From positions 16,590,464-16,654,463 of the forward strand of contig NC_084814.1 in NCBI RefSeq assembly GCF_963583255.1: a DNA stretch of 64,000 bases, in the 5' to 3' direction. Every line of letters begins with the position of its first letter. The stretch's first letter is position 1. Positions 12,350-25,244 of the stretch are shown in pieces. Both the position numbers and the translations under genes were made by a program. The stretch comes from Pyrus communis. Lineage: Eukaryota; Streptophyta; Magnoliopsida; Rosales; Rosaceae. Under the pieces are notes generated by a model. It saw nothing but the letters and a program-made list of their open reading frames with translations. It was not told the DNA's origin and made no database searches.

Positions 12350-13051
12350 TAACCATTTGTCTTACTTGTACACGAGAGACTCTTAAGGTAGTTTAAGATA
12401 ATCTTGATAGACGCATTAGATTGTTTGTTACCCTGATGGTGTTTACATGTGATGCTTGACGTACTAAGAACTTAGCAAAGTCTTTGCCTACGAACCGCAA
12501 GGTTATTGTCAATGACGATGATGATGAAATGTGGGATTCCAATTGGCAGATAATGTTGTTTCAGTTGAATTTCTTTATGTCCGTCTGCGTGGTTATCGTC
12601 ATGGGCCAGCTTCTAACCTATTTGGTGAAGTAGTTGGCCACTACGATCGTCATGCATTTGCACCCACTAACAAGCGACAATGGTCCTATCAGGTCAATTG
12701 CTTGTTAGTAGGTAGTGCATACACTGGCTTGAAGTGCTGCAACTGTCACACCTTTGTATAAATTCTTCAACATCTTGATGCATAGTAGGCCAGTAGTAGC
12801 CTGAGTTGAGACTTTTTTGCGCCAGGGAGCGGCTTCCTAAGTGATTTCTACAAAGGCTTTTGCGGATTGAGCTCAAAACCTTCAGGTCGTCGGGAGGCGC
12901 CAGGCAGTGGAGATTGTGGTTCTGTAAAGGATATGCGAACTAGTATGTTGTTCCACATATAGTATCGTGTTGCTTTTGTTTGAGCTTTCTTGACTCCAGC
13001 TTTACGGGAAGTGTTTCGTTGACTAAGTAGTCGATGATGGGGTTTTACCAC
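12350..13051 (-). pseudogene. Ty3/gypsy integrase remnant
   Basis: Minus-strand reading gives, across several frames, an integrase N-terminal block (KAQTKATRYYMWNNILVR), then the zinc-finger region GYYWPTMHQDVEEFIQRCDSC with its CxxC pair. Further left come core fragments resembling GIPHFIIIVIDN and HHQGNKQSNASIKIIL, i.e. the region around the second Asp and the catalytic Glu side of a retroviral-type integrase. Frames are broken by stops and shifts throughout, so no functional enzyme is encoded. This fixes the orientation of the surrounding element as minus. Confidence 0.8.
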
Positions 13052-13777
13052 CTTAAGGTTATGTTAATCTATGCACCCTCATATGTATCTATGCTTGGCT
13101 TTTTCAAGTACTCGATTGGATGGAGCATGTAAAAGGATGTTCGAGGGTGGAGCCTATGCCTGCTAGCACATTCGTATGGGGCCCGAATCTAGGTTGACGG
13201 AGCAGGTTTACCCGTGTAGCTGCTGCATGGGCGCATTGGGCTCACATTTGTGAATGGCCTCTGTGCGTTAGGCTTGGGCCCACTAAACCTACTTCCAAAG
13301 ACTGTGCGCATTGGGCCTTTTGGGCTTGCACCTTTTTCTAGGTTGAGCACTAACATGCAACAATGGTTCTATTAGGTCGATCACTTGTTATTGTGAGCGT
13401 CTTTTAGTGCGGATCTAGGCATTCATCATGGGTTTCTGCATGTTGTGGACTAAGCCATTACGGCTTGGGGTCCATAATTGCTATTTTTGTTGTTGCAGCG
13501 GCATTGATGGCAGTCTGTAGTTGTGGGTTGCGGTGGTCATTGCCGTTCTTGCTCCATTGACTGTTCCATGTATGGGTAAATGGGACATCTTGTTCGTTGT
13601 GGTTTTGAAATTTCCTACCAATGTATTCTTTCCCTATTGACTGATCAAGGAACTTTTCTAGGAAAAAAATTCAATGACTAGGGATGTACGGGAAATTCAA
13701 CGTAACAAAAATTTCGAAGATTAATGCGAGAGCCTTCTTCGAGTATTTAAATCATGCTCTCAATGAAAGAACCAATT

Positions 13778-14101
13778 TGTGATAGCAAAAATTTGTCGTC
13801 TTCAGTCTAGACGAATTTGTACCTACAAAATAGTAAGCACCTTTGATCAATGAGCAAAACCTCACGCACTTACAAGGTGGGAGGGGGTTTGGCCAATGGT
13901 TCTTCAATACCTAAGTTAGTAACTCTGAAAAGAGTGAGTGTTTAGAGCTTAAGTAAGTAGTAAAAGCTTACCAGTAAATGGTGTAGGTGAAGCATTCATA
14001 GGTAGGTGGCCAACTATGGTAAGGTTCTTCCTTTCATGTGGCGACTTCCAATTGGCCAAGATGAGTCATCCATAGAATGGATGAGTAAAAAATAATTCTA
14101 A
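13778..14101 (-). repeat. 5' LTR of the decayed gypsy element
   Basis: Partner of 10232-10553. On the plus strand it starts TGTGATAGC, so the minus-strand LTR ends in ...CA as expected, and the primer-binding-like site abuts it at about 13757-13777. Confidence 0.7.
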
Positions 14102-15098
14102 GATATCAAGTATGAGATAATATCTTAAAATTGTCAGGTAAGTATCCTTGATTAATAGAGATGAAAATTCTTTACTTGTTTGAGTTACCCCTCAACCAGG
14201 AATGTATTAAAAATATAATTTGGCAATTAATCTTATTTTTAATACCTTTGACTTTTCCATGCCACGAGCATGGTAGCTTAGTGATGTCATAGGCAGTTGC
14301 TTGAGTCTCTGGAGATGTTGAACCGCGAATGAGAATATTTGTGAGCGCTGCCCATTTAATGAGGTCACTCTCGTGTTTTGATTTTTTTTTTTTTGGGAGT
14401 AATTTTTGCTCCGCAATTGAGTGTCGTCTAAAAAAAATAGTAGTCAAATAAATAGTGCATATGAAAGAGTATGTAGTGTGACAAATTGTAACTTCATGAT
14501 AGTAAAGTGTCAATTTTAAAAGACAAAAACGAAACCACCACATACCCTAAATCACAAGGGTGCTTAATGTAATTTACCTTAAAATAAATAACATTCTTAA
14601 TTTTGTTTTGTGTTGAACGATATCGTTACGTTAGATAGTTAAATAACAAGAGGAAAATCAAGGAGAACCGAACCCACACCATATGCATGACTAGAATTGC
14701 CTTCCGCAACTGCGATCCAATACCACCTAAAACTTTTATAATTTTTGTAAGTTGCCGAATTTTTATTTGCTGAAAACAACTTAATGCTCGATAACGTCCA
14801 AGTAAAGTCTCTTGGATTAACAACCACCCCCCACCAACCAACAAAACAATGTATGTACATTTATTAGAAAACGACCATGCTCTCTTATCATGAACAAATA
14901 CACATTACCTTTCTTTTGTTGAAAAAAAAAATTGATCTAATTTTCGAGTCATTTTGTATGGTTTGTAATTAAGCATTAATATTAAATTAATTAATTGTAA
15001 AATAAAATATGTTCAAATCCAAGCCCTTATGCACCATGGTGTAAGTCAACATCTCCAATTAATTTTCTTCTGTTGTGTAATCTCAAACCAAATTAAGA
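14102..15098. other. Intergenic, no gene seen
   Basis: AT-rich with short unrecognised open frames on the minus strand (14172-14860) that lack conserved features. Confidence 0.55.
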
Positions 15099-15349
15099 AC
15101 TTGTTTAGAACTGCTTTTAAAATAATTGAAAGTGTTTTTAGACGAAATGTTTTTTGAGTTCAAAAGCACTTCCTGAAGTGCTTTCTGCAAGAAACATTAG
15201 TTATGTGATTTTTGCCTGAAGTACCTTAAATGCTTTTTTTTCAAGATTTACTTGTATTTTTATTAAAAAAAAATTAATTTAAAAAATATCTTTATTAAAC
15301 TAAAAACGGTTTCAACTATTTTAAAAACAGTTCCAAACGAATTTCAAGT
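15099..15349. mobile_element. MITE with imperfect terminal inverted repeats
   Basis: The left end ACTTGTTTAGAACTGCTTTT and the inverted right end (ACTTG...GTTTGGAACTG) match over about 34 bp with mismatches and one indel. The 8-bp string AATTAAGA flanks both sides (15091-15098 and 15350-15357), consistent with a hAT-type target duplication. There is no coding capacity in the 251 bp. Confidence 0.6.
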
Positions 15350-18300
15350 AATTAAGATTGAGACCAATACAGTACAAATCCATATCCCTAGTGATTAGTG
15401 AATAGCACCGATTAACTTTAACTATGGTTAACTTTTTAACCAAACGTAAACTGGAGTGGTTAGTTTAGAAGGGATTGGGGACGATGAACATATACAAGCA
15501 TTTACATTAACCGCCGCATGGAGTCGTAACGACGTCGGCCGGTGACATTTTCTTTGTTTATTGCTTTGTCGGTCTCTATGTGCCGCCTCCAAATCGATGA
15601 GCTGTGGAAAAATTGAGATGCACACGTCATCATGACGTATACATGTGTTGAACTTCGTGTCATCAGCGGCGGCTCGTCACCGCTCTGCGCTCTCTCTCTC
15701 TCTCTCCTCCTTTCCTCCGACTCCAGTGGTCTCCACGCGCTTCGAAATCTTGCAGACGAAAACTGCGGAACCTTTCCCGTCGCGGTATTCTGTTTCCTGG
15801 TTCTGTGGCTTTGGCGGTTAGTTTTGGAACCTTTCATCACGCGTTCTGCTAGCGCGTCGCATATAGGTGCCCGTTTATTTGAAACATATATCTTTACTTT
15901 ACACCTCATTTACACTTTAAATATGAATAGTCTTCTTTACCTTGCACAATTATACTCAAATACAAAATGTAATTTTTAGTAAACTAAAGTTTATCAATAA
16001 ATCCACACTTCTAATCAACATGAAAGAGCAAATAATAAAAGAAATCGAAAGGAAAATGAAGGCGATATGGGACTGTATGATTTTCAACATGATTTGTGTG
16101 GAGTGAGAAATAATTAAGAAAATCATAGAGTTGACATGTGGACTTTTACCCACAAGTGACGAGAATGTCCTCATAAAGCTGGCGAGGTCATTTCAAAGTA
16201 GTTTAACCCTCAAGAACACCTGAGTTACTGATTACGACTTCTCCCAGCTCTCTTGCTCACGACAAGTAGAAAATTCAAAGGAATTAAAGACATGATTAGT
16301 TATTAATTTAAAGGAAAACTAACGAAAAGTTTTAAAAAACTTTAGTTTTAATTAAAATGACAAAATAAAAGTATAAGTGAATAGTATCATGAGTGACTTT
16401 TTAGGCTTAAAATATCCTTAACGTTAAAAGTGAACAGTACCATGAGTGTTTCATTAAAACTTTCTTAATTAAAACCCTCTATTTAAGCTTTTCTTATTGA
16501 ATATCAACTCAATCAAGTAAGGAATCACAACCAATATACAAAGAGTCGGGGGTCAAAGAACACACTTCGAAGACTTGCTTAGAATTCCAAATTCTTAAGA
16601 CCGACCCTAGATATAGCTGGAATCTTGTTACCTCGTAATGTTTTCATGTAATCTTTTTTTTTCTTCGAAGCTTATGCCTCATTGGCAACCAAAAAAATTT
16701 TATTCCCTTATCTTATTCTTATCTCCCACATGATCTAGACACGTAAGAGCCAACAATTGAGTTTTGCACCGTCGGATTGCATCTATTTTTGGGTGTGGTC
16801 CGTTGGATTGCAAAAAAATTAGAAATAAGTTGGCTTCTAAAGTGTCTTTTGAACCGTAATCTAAACCTCTTTTTTCATGCATCATTTAAATTTCGCATAT
16901 GCTTTGTACCTTTACTTTTCGATTAAAAAATAGATTAGCGTATTGAACGAAATGTCTTTACTGATTACATTGCTTGTCTCTCCTTAAATCACAAAACTTT
17001 TATGGACTTGAGCTCATGTTCAAATCTTTTTGTGACGTTAAACAAAATACCCCATAAATAAGTCATCATTGAGTTGTTTTCCATTCTCGAGCTGAAATGA
17101 TATATGCGTGACACCTAACTGTCAGCTATCATTAATATAAATTTACATAGAAATTTACAGATTGTGCACCAACGAGAACTGTTGGCAGGGAGAGCCGAAC
17201 CTTGGTAGGGCGATACAAAAGGTAGAGACCTACCAACTAAGCCAACTCTCGTTAGTGTGTTACTTTGTATATCTTGTACATACAAATAATAGTTTGAGAC
17301 ATACAAAACATACCTAATAAATTACAAAAACAAAAGGTTACATACGTGTCTACTTGTACAACTAATAAATCACAAAAACAAGTACTAAATAAATCATGAT
17401 TGTGTTACTCACAATAGCACGTAAAAAGCGGAGAATTTTCTTGATAAATCCGATACACGTGTTTGGTTCGAGGTTGTTTCAAGTGTTGACATCGTTGATA
17501 TTCCACTTTAACGGTTTCAAAGTTTGATTTTTTTAGGGTTTGGTCTGGGGAATCGGGTGGAGACTGGAGAGGTCGAGTTCAGGTGCCTTCACTTAACATT
17601 TCCAACCGAGAATATGCTCTATCATATTCGGCGGCCCCTCCGCTGGTGGTGGTGCTTGGGTGCCGTTTCATGCACGTGCCACTAATCACGTGGAAGGCCA
17701 CTGCATTTGCTTTGCAGTTTGCAACTTCGCATGTTTGTCTGCGTCTAATTTTGTGGGACAAAAGCTCATCGACCCTACCAACCATATGCATCACAAAAAT
17801 GGTCCCACGAAATCTTGTCGCTTGAAAAAATTCCATCATTTATGATAAAGGTGAAGAATACAGCCGCCTCATTAGGAAGCGTGGGGAACTGAGTTACGAT
17901 TAGGTTAGGTTAAGAGTTTGATTCATTTTGATATAATATTAGTACGGTTTAGTAGAGAATGGCCAAGTTGATCTTAGTTTCTGATTTTGATTCTTATTGG
18001 TTTGAGAAGCCTCCGGATTTAATCTAGGACGCCTTCTTCAAAGATTATATGTCCGTATAATGCTTCAATAAAACCTCCATCGTTTCACTTCAAAGATAAA
18101 AAATAATAGTACGATTTAGTAGAGCTACCAGAAGTTTAACTAGAACTGTATGTACGAATCAAAACTTGAAAAAATTGACTAACAAGATGACATCTTGTAT
18201 GTGTTTAGCATTGCGCTTATATCCAAAATGACATCTTATAATTTTATTTCTCTAAAAAAAAGAAAAACCGCCCCTACTCCTTAGAAAATAAGAGAAATTT

Positions 18301-19161
18301 TTGTGTGTACCTTCAGGTAGTGTTATACTCTTATTTGTCAACGACAAGATTAATGTGTCCCAATTATATTAATGAAAAGAACAGTTGTAACATGAGATTA
18401 ATAACATCACTCAATAAAATAGTGTGTGTGGGATCGAATTAAGCATTTAAGAAAGATGGAAATCAAAGCAATATGAAAAGGGTGACAACTATATTACATA
18501 AATAAGGAAAGAAATGGAAGAAAGTGGAGGAGCACTTGAAATTTAAATTTTGAGAGAAAGATGAGACTGAGAGACCAGCAGCGTACGGAGTCAAAGTGGA
18601 AAGTGGAAAGTGGAAAGCAAGGCTCACGTAAAAAGTAAAGAGGGAGAAGATGAGAGAGTGGGGTTTTGTCTGCCTCCACAATCATCCTTTTTCCATCACT
18701 TTTGATTCTCCCTCTAATGCTTCTATTGATGGGTTAGGGCGTGCCACGTTCCTTCCATTTTTGCTACTTTTTCTATCACGCACTTTACATAGACGCTTTT
18801 TTTTAGTCTCTCACACACTCCTGTTTAATCACATATTCGTTTCTGTTCGATTATTCAATTCAACAGCTAGAAATCAAAAAAGGTGTGTGCATGTGAGAAG
18901 CTAGAAAAGGCGTGTGAATCTATCTCCACCTGAAGTTTTGTGTTCAAGTGGTTAACAGGTTTATTGCTGCACCTGAAGTCTCGTGTTCAAAACCGCCTTG
19001 TTTCAGTATTGTTCAAAACCCCAAGGCAAAAGATGTTTCAGTCAAAGAATCAATGTTTGTACTAATAAACTGATTAATAGGGACAGGATGACAATAATTA
19101 CAATCAACAACGTGCTTATGAGTTTTGATAAAGTCAAAAGAATATGGGAATCTTATTACCT
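15350..19161. other. Long intergenic stretch with scattered repeat pieces
   Basis: No gene is recognised. Contents: a CT-rich, relatively GC-rich island at about 15640-15860 that looks like a leader/first exon on the plus strand without a following gene; a MITE-like stretch at 16311-16490 with TTAACGAAAA-type words shared with 47695-47817; a SINE-like head at 17185-17250; two CACGTG G-boxes 8 bp apart (17673-17678, 17687-17692); and tandem AAAGTGG triplication near 18592-18617. Confidence 0.5.
17185..17250 (-). repeat. SINE-like tRNA-derived head
   Basis: Minus strand: A-box-like GGCTTAGTTGGTAGG (about 17230-17244), then a B-box-like GGTTCGGCTCTCC about 30 bp on (about 17190-17202). The arrangement is that of a tRNA-derived pol III promoter. 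No complete tRNA cloverleaf could be drawn, so I call it a SINE fragment rather than a tRNA gene. Confidence 0.5.
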
Positions 19162-22100
19162 TTAACTTACAATCTCAACCAGTGTTACAGCTGCAAACAC
19201 CAGAAAAAGAACGCCTCCGACGTACGCAATGGCCTGCAGAAGGAAGTAGAAAACGACTGTCATCCATTCGTCTGCTGTGTGCTTACACATAATTCATCCA
19301 TGAAAGAAATTACTTAAGAGTACAAGTCATATTGAAGAGCAATACGATGATTTTTCCATTTGGACACAATGGAAAATGTATCGTTAGCAGTGGCGTTCGA
19401 TTGGGAAGGATAAGAAAATTCCTTTTTAACCCATATAGGCCGACTGCTAGCGATTCAACCTGGGAAAGTGTCAAGGCATAAAACTGATATGGTGAATGAA
19501 TGTGCTAGTCCAACCAAACAACCTTTTTTAAAAAGCATGCAGAGAAGGATGCTGTTGACTCATTTTCGGTTGCCACAGAATTTTGATGCTTATATTCTAT
19601 GTCTACAGATTGTGACTAAAAGGAATTCCACTGGCTGTATTCCACATTGTTCAAACCGATTCAATGCACTACTTATTTTCTACTAAATAGGAGAATAGCG
19701 GAAGTCAAAAAAACCAAGACAAGAAGTTTTGAAAGTACTTTGTAATCTAGATAGGTTGGGGATAATTTCGGACCAATTCATGACATGTTTAATCATATTC
19801 GCTACCTTTATGTGAAGTTTCATGTCTTACGATAGTTTGAAATATTTGATAAGTTGTCGACACCAAACGACAGAATCATGTCATTTCCATTGAACAAGAA
19901 AGGTTGGAAACATAATTGCATGACGGTTCTGCTTAACGAAATCAACTTCAGAGGATGCACATTGGCTAATGAGTAAAAAGGTGAAAAGTTCGGTGTTACC
20001 TTCTCTGATAAGAATGTGCCCAGTAAAGAACCCCCCAAAACAGCAAGCTGCACCCAAAAAAAGAAAAGAGGAAATGGAACAATAGCTTAGGTCCACAAAT
20101 AAGTAACAAAGATGAGTCAAAGGAGAAAGTGAAAAGTTAATCTAAATGACAAGGGACAAGATTGATGTCAATTGATTTGCTGTAAATTGCACATAGTTGA
20201 TTAACTACGACATCAAAGAGCACCTCCAAATGGCCAATATCTCCTTGTCCATAATAAAAATTAGCAGTAAAAGAAACATTACCAAAGTTGCAACACCGTG
20301 ACCAGCTAGCGCTCCCCCGATGACTCCAAGGGGTGAAGAGGCTGCAGCAAGTGCTGCATATGAAGCAAAACATTGTCTTATTAAGGTAAATCATCAAAGG
20401 GGAGCTGTATGTACAAAATAGTGGGACCTATGTTCCCTGGCTGCATACAAACTTAGACGTAAATGTATTATATAATCTATGATCCAGACTTTCTCACCAT
20501 CTTAAAATAGCATTTTATAGCAGTGTGATAAGCCGTTAAACTTAAACATACCAGAAACAAAATTGGAACTAAATAAGCAAGAGCACATCACACGTCAGAT
20601 GAATTCACTTACATATTCCTATAAGGACATGAAGTTTGACACATTCATTATCTTATCTTCTACTTGACTATTACACGTTGCATGTTGCAAGGAATTAATT
20701 CATTTTGTGTTTTGGTAAAGGACAATATCGTCTTTCAAATTCAACGGAAATTGGGTAACAAATCGACATATTAGCCAATCTCAGCGCAAAATGCTAGCAT
20801 CATTGTTGGCCATATAAGATTAACTTGTACTTTCTTCAGGCAGAAAGAAAGGAAGTGTGGTCATCCATTAGCGGTATAACCAACTCCACAATCTGAAATA
20901 TAAAAAGTAATGTGTGATGTTAAAATGAATTTCACTTACTGCTTTTCTTATTTTCTGTATGTTCATTTTTGGGTATGAAAATTCAACATTTTCTTGGCTG
21001 TTACTCGACTTTTACATTTTTCAATGAGTTAGTTTTTGTTCTTTCATAAATTGAGAATAGAACAAATTTCCTTCAAATTAATTGAAAGTTGAACTATACA
21101 CATTAGCCATTCTCAAAATGTCAACTCCATCAGAATAAGCTATTTAATTTTAACATCTTGTTACTCTTCCTAGGCTAAAAGAAAAGGAAATCAAAGAGTG
21201 ATCTTTCGTTAGGGGACGAAATATCTCAGAACTTTGAAGCATATACGATCCAACTCACCTATTGTGGAGAAAAATGATTTGTCTCCCCATTCAGCAACAA
21301 AAACTAGAAGGAAGGTGCTAGCGGCGGTGCTAGCAGCAGCTAGTATTCCAGAACCATTTCCTGAAAACTCTGAAACAGCTAGCTCTGCCTAATTCAAGAA
21401 TGCATACATGACAACAAGATTAACTATTACAAAGAAAAATGTAGCTTCAAAAGGAAACAAAGACGGAATAAAAAAGGAAAAACAGTCTTGAGAAGTCCAT
21501 TATTTACCTCCCTCTGTTCATCTTCTGCTTTCATACCATCACTTGAGGTGGCATCACGCAAAGTTGAAACTCCAAAGTAAACCTGAAATTACGTATGTTT
21601 AATAGTTATGGAGCAGATTTCAAGATTTGGTGGTCTGCCAGCACAAAAAGGAAAAAGGGATGCTTATAAGCAAGCATCGTAGTTCTATTGTTCTCGTTAA
21701 GAATCAAAGCATTAAATTACCAAGAGCAAAACTGCAGCAATATCATCAATGGGTAGATCAGTCTCGCCAAATCTGTACTCAAAAGACCAAATCAGAGTGA
21801 TACATAACAAATGACAGTATAATTAAGAGATACAAATTGTATAGACATATCCAAGTGATGTATACTAGTAGGCAGAGGACCTAAGAATTATATGAATACC
21901 GAGGAATCAGACCAAAAGCATCATTTTACGTGTAGCATTTGGCAATTACCTACCACAAGTTAATTTAACCAAGTTTCTCATCTTCTCAGCTTCTCTTTAT
22001 TACCAGAAAAGATTTATTACTGCTGTGACCCAGATAATATACCACGTGAAACCATTTAAGCTATGTTTGGTACTACACCACTCAATAGCATAATTTTATA

Positions 22101-24824
22101 AAGAACAATTAACAGATACAATGATCAAGACCTACTGAAATGAAAATCTCAAATACCTGAATGGTAGGATTTCATCGACATAGTGAAAAGTTCGTCCAAG
22201 AACAACAGATATGATGGTCATTGCCCTGTAAGTAAACAATTCTACGATTTAAAATGGATAATATGGATAATATGGATCACTTGTATAAGGAATGTGTGTG
22301 TGTGTGTGTGTTATTCGTAACTACCATACTGAAAGAAAATATTTTTGGCTCAAAACACAATTACTTGGTTAATAAGATTTGAAATGCTATGTATTGCTAT
22401 TAGCTTTAAAAAGCATCAGTTTGCCATGTGGATTTCATGCTTAACCTAAAAGTTACAGCTTGACCTATGCTCACACATTATTGGAAATGTTCACACAACG
22501 CTTTTCCAATAATCTAGTAAACAGAAGTTGATCATGCAAAAGAACATTTGTATCACACCATTCACAAACAGAATAACATACGCAAGTGCGCCAAAGGTCC
22601 CAATAAAAACAACTGGAGCTGAATTCCTAGCTGCTAAAAGTGCCTGCAGAAAACAGAAAAATTCAAAATTATGCATGATCAAAGCATTTTATCTTTATGT
22701 AACACTAAAAAAACTTATATGCACATGTTAATTATAAAGAAAAATAGATAACATTAGAGAAAGAACAAATCAACTATGAGAGTTCCTGTGGAATTAGGTT
22801 CATCCCGAAGGCAATGCTTGTGTTAGGGACTTCTAAGTCCTAAGAGATTGAGGCCAAATTAGTAAGGAATGGATTACAAAATGTTATAAGGAGGGATTAG
22901 AAATGTTCCACTTGCGAATTACAAAGACATGCGAGAGGGTTTTGCAAATGACCTGCATGGAAGGAGTCATTCACAAATAGCTCTTTCATGTCCTTGTAAT
23001 GCTCATATGGGTGAATTTATAATTCCTCCTATTTAACGTTTTTTACTTGGCCTAAATTCCTTGGGACTTGGAAGTCCCTCACCCAAACATACCCAAAGTC
23101 ATTAGCATCTCTCTCTTCTAACTTTACCTTTTTCGTTAGACTTGGACAATATTTGATAAGTCAGTTGATAAGACAATTGGGAAATAAATAAGGAAGATGA
23201 AAATCTCTCTGATGCGTAGAAAAATGTTCATATGGAGTCTACAAAAATAGATCAATCACCATATGCACAAGTTTACCCTGTCCACTAAGATCTTGACATT
23301 GAAGTACTACTGGAGTATGAAATGTTTAGCTCATACCGCAATAAAGAAGGTCTTATCCCCTAGTTCTGAGAAAAAGATCAGCAAAAATGCCTGCAACAGA
23401 AGGAAAACGCACTCTTATATTTACTTGTCATCAGAGATGCATGTTAATAAATGGTTATCCTAATTTTGGTAAAAAAGAAAGAAAGAAGGAAGACGTGTAC
23501 ACTAGAAATTATCCTAAATAGAAAGCTCAAGGGCACTAAAATATAATGAAGTCATCAAAGCCTAACAGAAGATTGTTCTCTCTAATTTAAGACGATGTGC
23601 TGACTACAATTCAGGCTTCACTTACAAAAACAAAAATGCCAGGTTACATAAGTTAGAGGGAGATTTTCCTAACTGAAGCAAAACCTGTGCTAAGATCGCC
23701 AAGGTTCCCCAGAAAAGGAATTGAGGGCAACCCACTTGCAAGATTAGAAACAGCAAAAGCAGGTTCAGAGCCTTGAAGTGCAAGAAATCCACACAGCATG
23801 ATAGCCTTCCAAAAATGAGAGAATCGATTATAAGAAATGTGCATCTCTCTGTCCATGTGACTATCCGCTTTTGAGTTTTCCTTTGCAAGGACTGTATCTA
23901 AAGCCACGTAATCATCCACAACATGAAATTGTTCTGTGGTCACCCGACATTTCTTGTGATTAAGGTACTGTAACTCCTGCATCAAAATCGGTAGTTTCAT
24001 TTAATATTTGCATATCTTCTGCAACATCTACTACAAAATTATGCTCAGAGAACAAAAAGATACACTTTTGTTTCTTTCAAGGTTATAAATGAGAAATGGC
24101 ATGAAGATTCATTACAAGGCCATCTGGATTTTCAGAAGTTTGTAAAAGACGTCCAATCCATTCCTCGGAGGTGTCTGCCGCATTCCACTTTCTTGAAGAC
24201 CTGAAACACAAGAATCCTGCTTTCATTTTACAATTCAGTTCCATATTTCACCCACATTTTAAAAAAAGCAACTTTTGTTTGCATTCTTATTGATGAAAAT
24301 ATATGCAATGCCAGTGGCATTTATTAATTAGAACTTAGAACCAAACATATAACTTGTACCGCAAACAACACAGTGGCACGGCTAGTCGTCTACCATATCA
24401 GCAATTAAGCCAAAAAAAATCTTGCAACAACATTTTCCATATGAATTTCATCAGTTTCGCATTTCCATTTTTTTTTTCCAGCCCGTTTGAGTAAGAAAAA
24501 GGAAAAATTATTGGATTTCTCTACACCAAAATTCAAGAACAAGTCAAAAATTTCCAACAAAAAGAGAAACCAACCCATAATTTCTATTCATAATTCGAAA
24601 AACTTATCGAAAAAAATGAGATGGGAGTTGATGTACTGGATTCACCTGGTGGAAACGAGAGTTGGGTTTGGGAGAGAAAGCTTGGAAATGAGCTTCTTCG
24701 AGCGCAATTTGAAAGAAAGCAAGTAACAGGATGAACATAACAATGGCGGCTTGGGGGGCTTTAGAAATGGCGAAGGCGGCGAGTGCACCCCCAAAAAGCT
24801 GTCCGAGAGAGTTATACTCCGCAT
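19162..24824 (-). CDS. PAM71: GDT1-like protein 1, chloroplastic (PAM71-type Mn2+/Ca2+ transporter)
   Basis: Family role: PAM71 is a UPF0016/GDT1 cation transporter of the thylakoid that loads manganese (or calcium) for photosystem II. Twelve exons join in frame (minus, high to low): 24824-24646, 24200-24116, 23976-23674, 23390-23337, 22643-22582, 22225-22157, 21772-21721, 21582-21508, 21388-21259, 20353-20283, 20047-20000, 19233-19162. All have GT/AG borders; total 1200 nt = 399 aa. The N-terminus (MRSITLSDSFLGVHSPPSP...) is Ser/Pro-rich and transit-peptide-like. Both hallmark motifs are present: FFSELGDKTFF in exon 4 and VAEWGDKSFF in exon 9, each within a three-helix half. The end is AVTLVEIVS. 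The ATG at 24824 is the first in the leader. The envelope paralogue CMT1 is the alternative; the mature sequence fits PAM71 better as I remember it. Confidence 0.93.
22820..23090. mobile_element. MITE in a PAM71 intron
   Basis: Terminal inverted repeats: left end GTTAGGGACTTCTAAGTCC then ...GAGGCCAAATTA; right end, read inverted, GGTGAGGGACTTCCAAGTCC then ...TAGGCCAAGTAA. The interior is non-coding. It lies in the intron between the exons at 22582-22643 and 23337-23390, away from splice sites. A related copy is split by the solo LTR at 57300-60150. Target duplication not determined. Confidence 0.65.
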
Positions 24825-24835
24825 TCTGGAACTCC

Positions 24836-24873
24836 CTCTCTCTCTCTCTCTCTCTCTCCCCTCTCTTTCTCTC
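24836..24873. repeat. CT/GA microsatellite in the PAM71 5' UTR
   Basis: A (CT)n tract on the plus strand, (GA)n in the PAM71 transcript sense, begins about 12 bp upstream of the ATG. Such runs are common in plant leaders. No upstream ATG precedes the start within the visible leader. Confidence 0.8.
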
Positions 24874-25244
24874 CCTAAAAGTGAAAGCTTTTTGGTGTTT
24901 GGGGTTGCAGGTGTTTGACAGTTTGAAACTCAAGTGGGAAAGATAAGCAATGGGAGGAGAGGGGGTGGATGATGAAGCGCCAAGACATCATTACCGTTTT
25001 ATCTGCTTTATTGAAATTGCATTTACCCCCGCTATTTTCTCGAAATTATGTTGTGAAACCCGCATACTTTTTTTTTTTTTTTTAATACTTTTCTTACACA
25101 TTTAAAGGTCGTTTGATAATTATTTTGTTTTTATGTTTTGTGTTAGTGATATGCATGAAATATGTGAGGTCAAGGTTCTTTATTTCTTCCCCTTTCTCCC
25201 ATCAATCTTCTTCATCCTCCCTTTCCCATAAACTTGTTATATAG

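Larger units (their letters stand above)
10232..14101 (-). mobile_element. Decayed Ty3/gypsy LTR retrotransposon
   Basis: Two diverged direct repeats of about 322 and 324 bp (10232-10553 and 13778-14101) flank 3.2 kb of internal DNA that encodes a gypsy integrase remnant on the minus strand. Immediately inside the right-hand (5') repeat, the minus strand reads ATTGGTTCTTTCATTGAGAG, close to the primer-binding region seen next to the 5' LTR in many plant Ty3/gypsy elements. Full gypsy elements are usually 5 kb or more, so gag, protease and most of RT/RNase H have been lost or are unrecognisable. LTR divergence is large (roughly a fifth of sites by eye), so the insertion is old. No target duplication could be fixed. 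Confidence 0.72.

Noticed and set aside
17170..17250. Possible tRNA gene
   Set aside because: A and B boxes are present, but I could not draw an acceptor stem or anticodon arm; treated as a SINE fragment.
24604..24933. Upstream open frame overlapping the PAM71 start
   Set aside because: It starts at TTG, not ATG, and is an alternate frame of exon 1 and the GA-rich leader.
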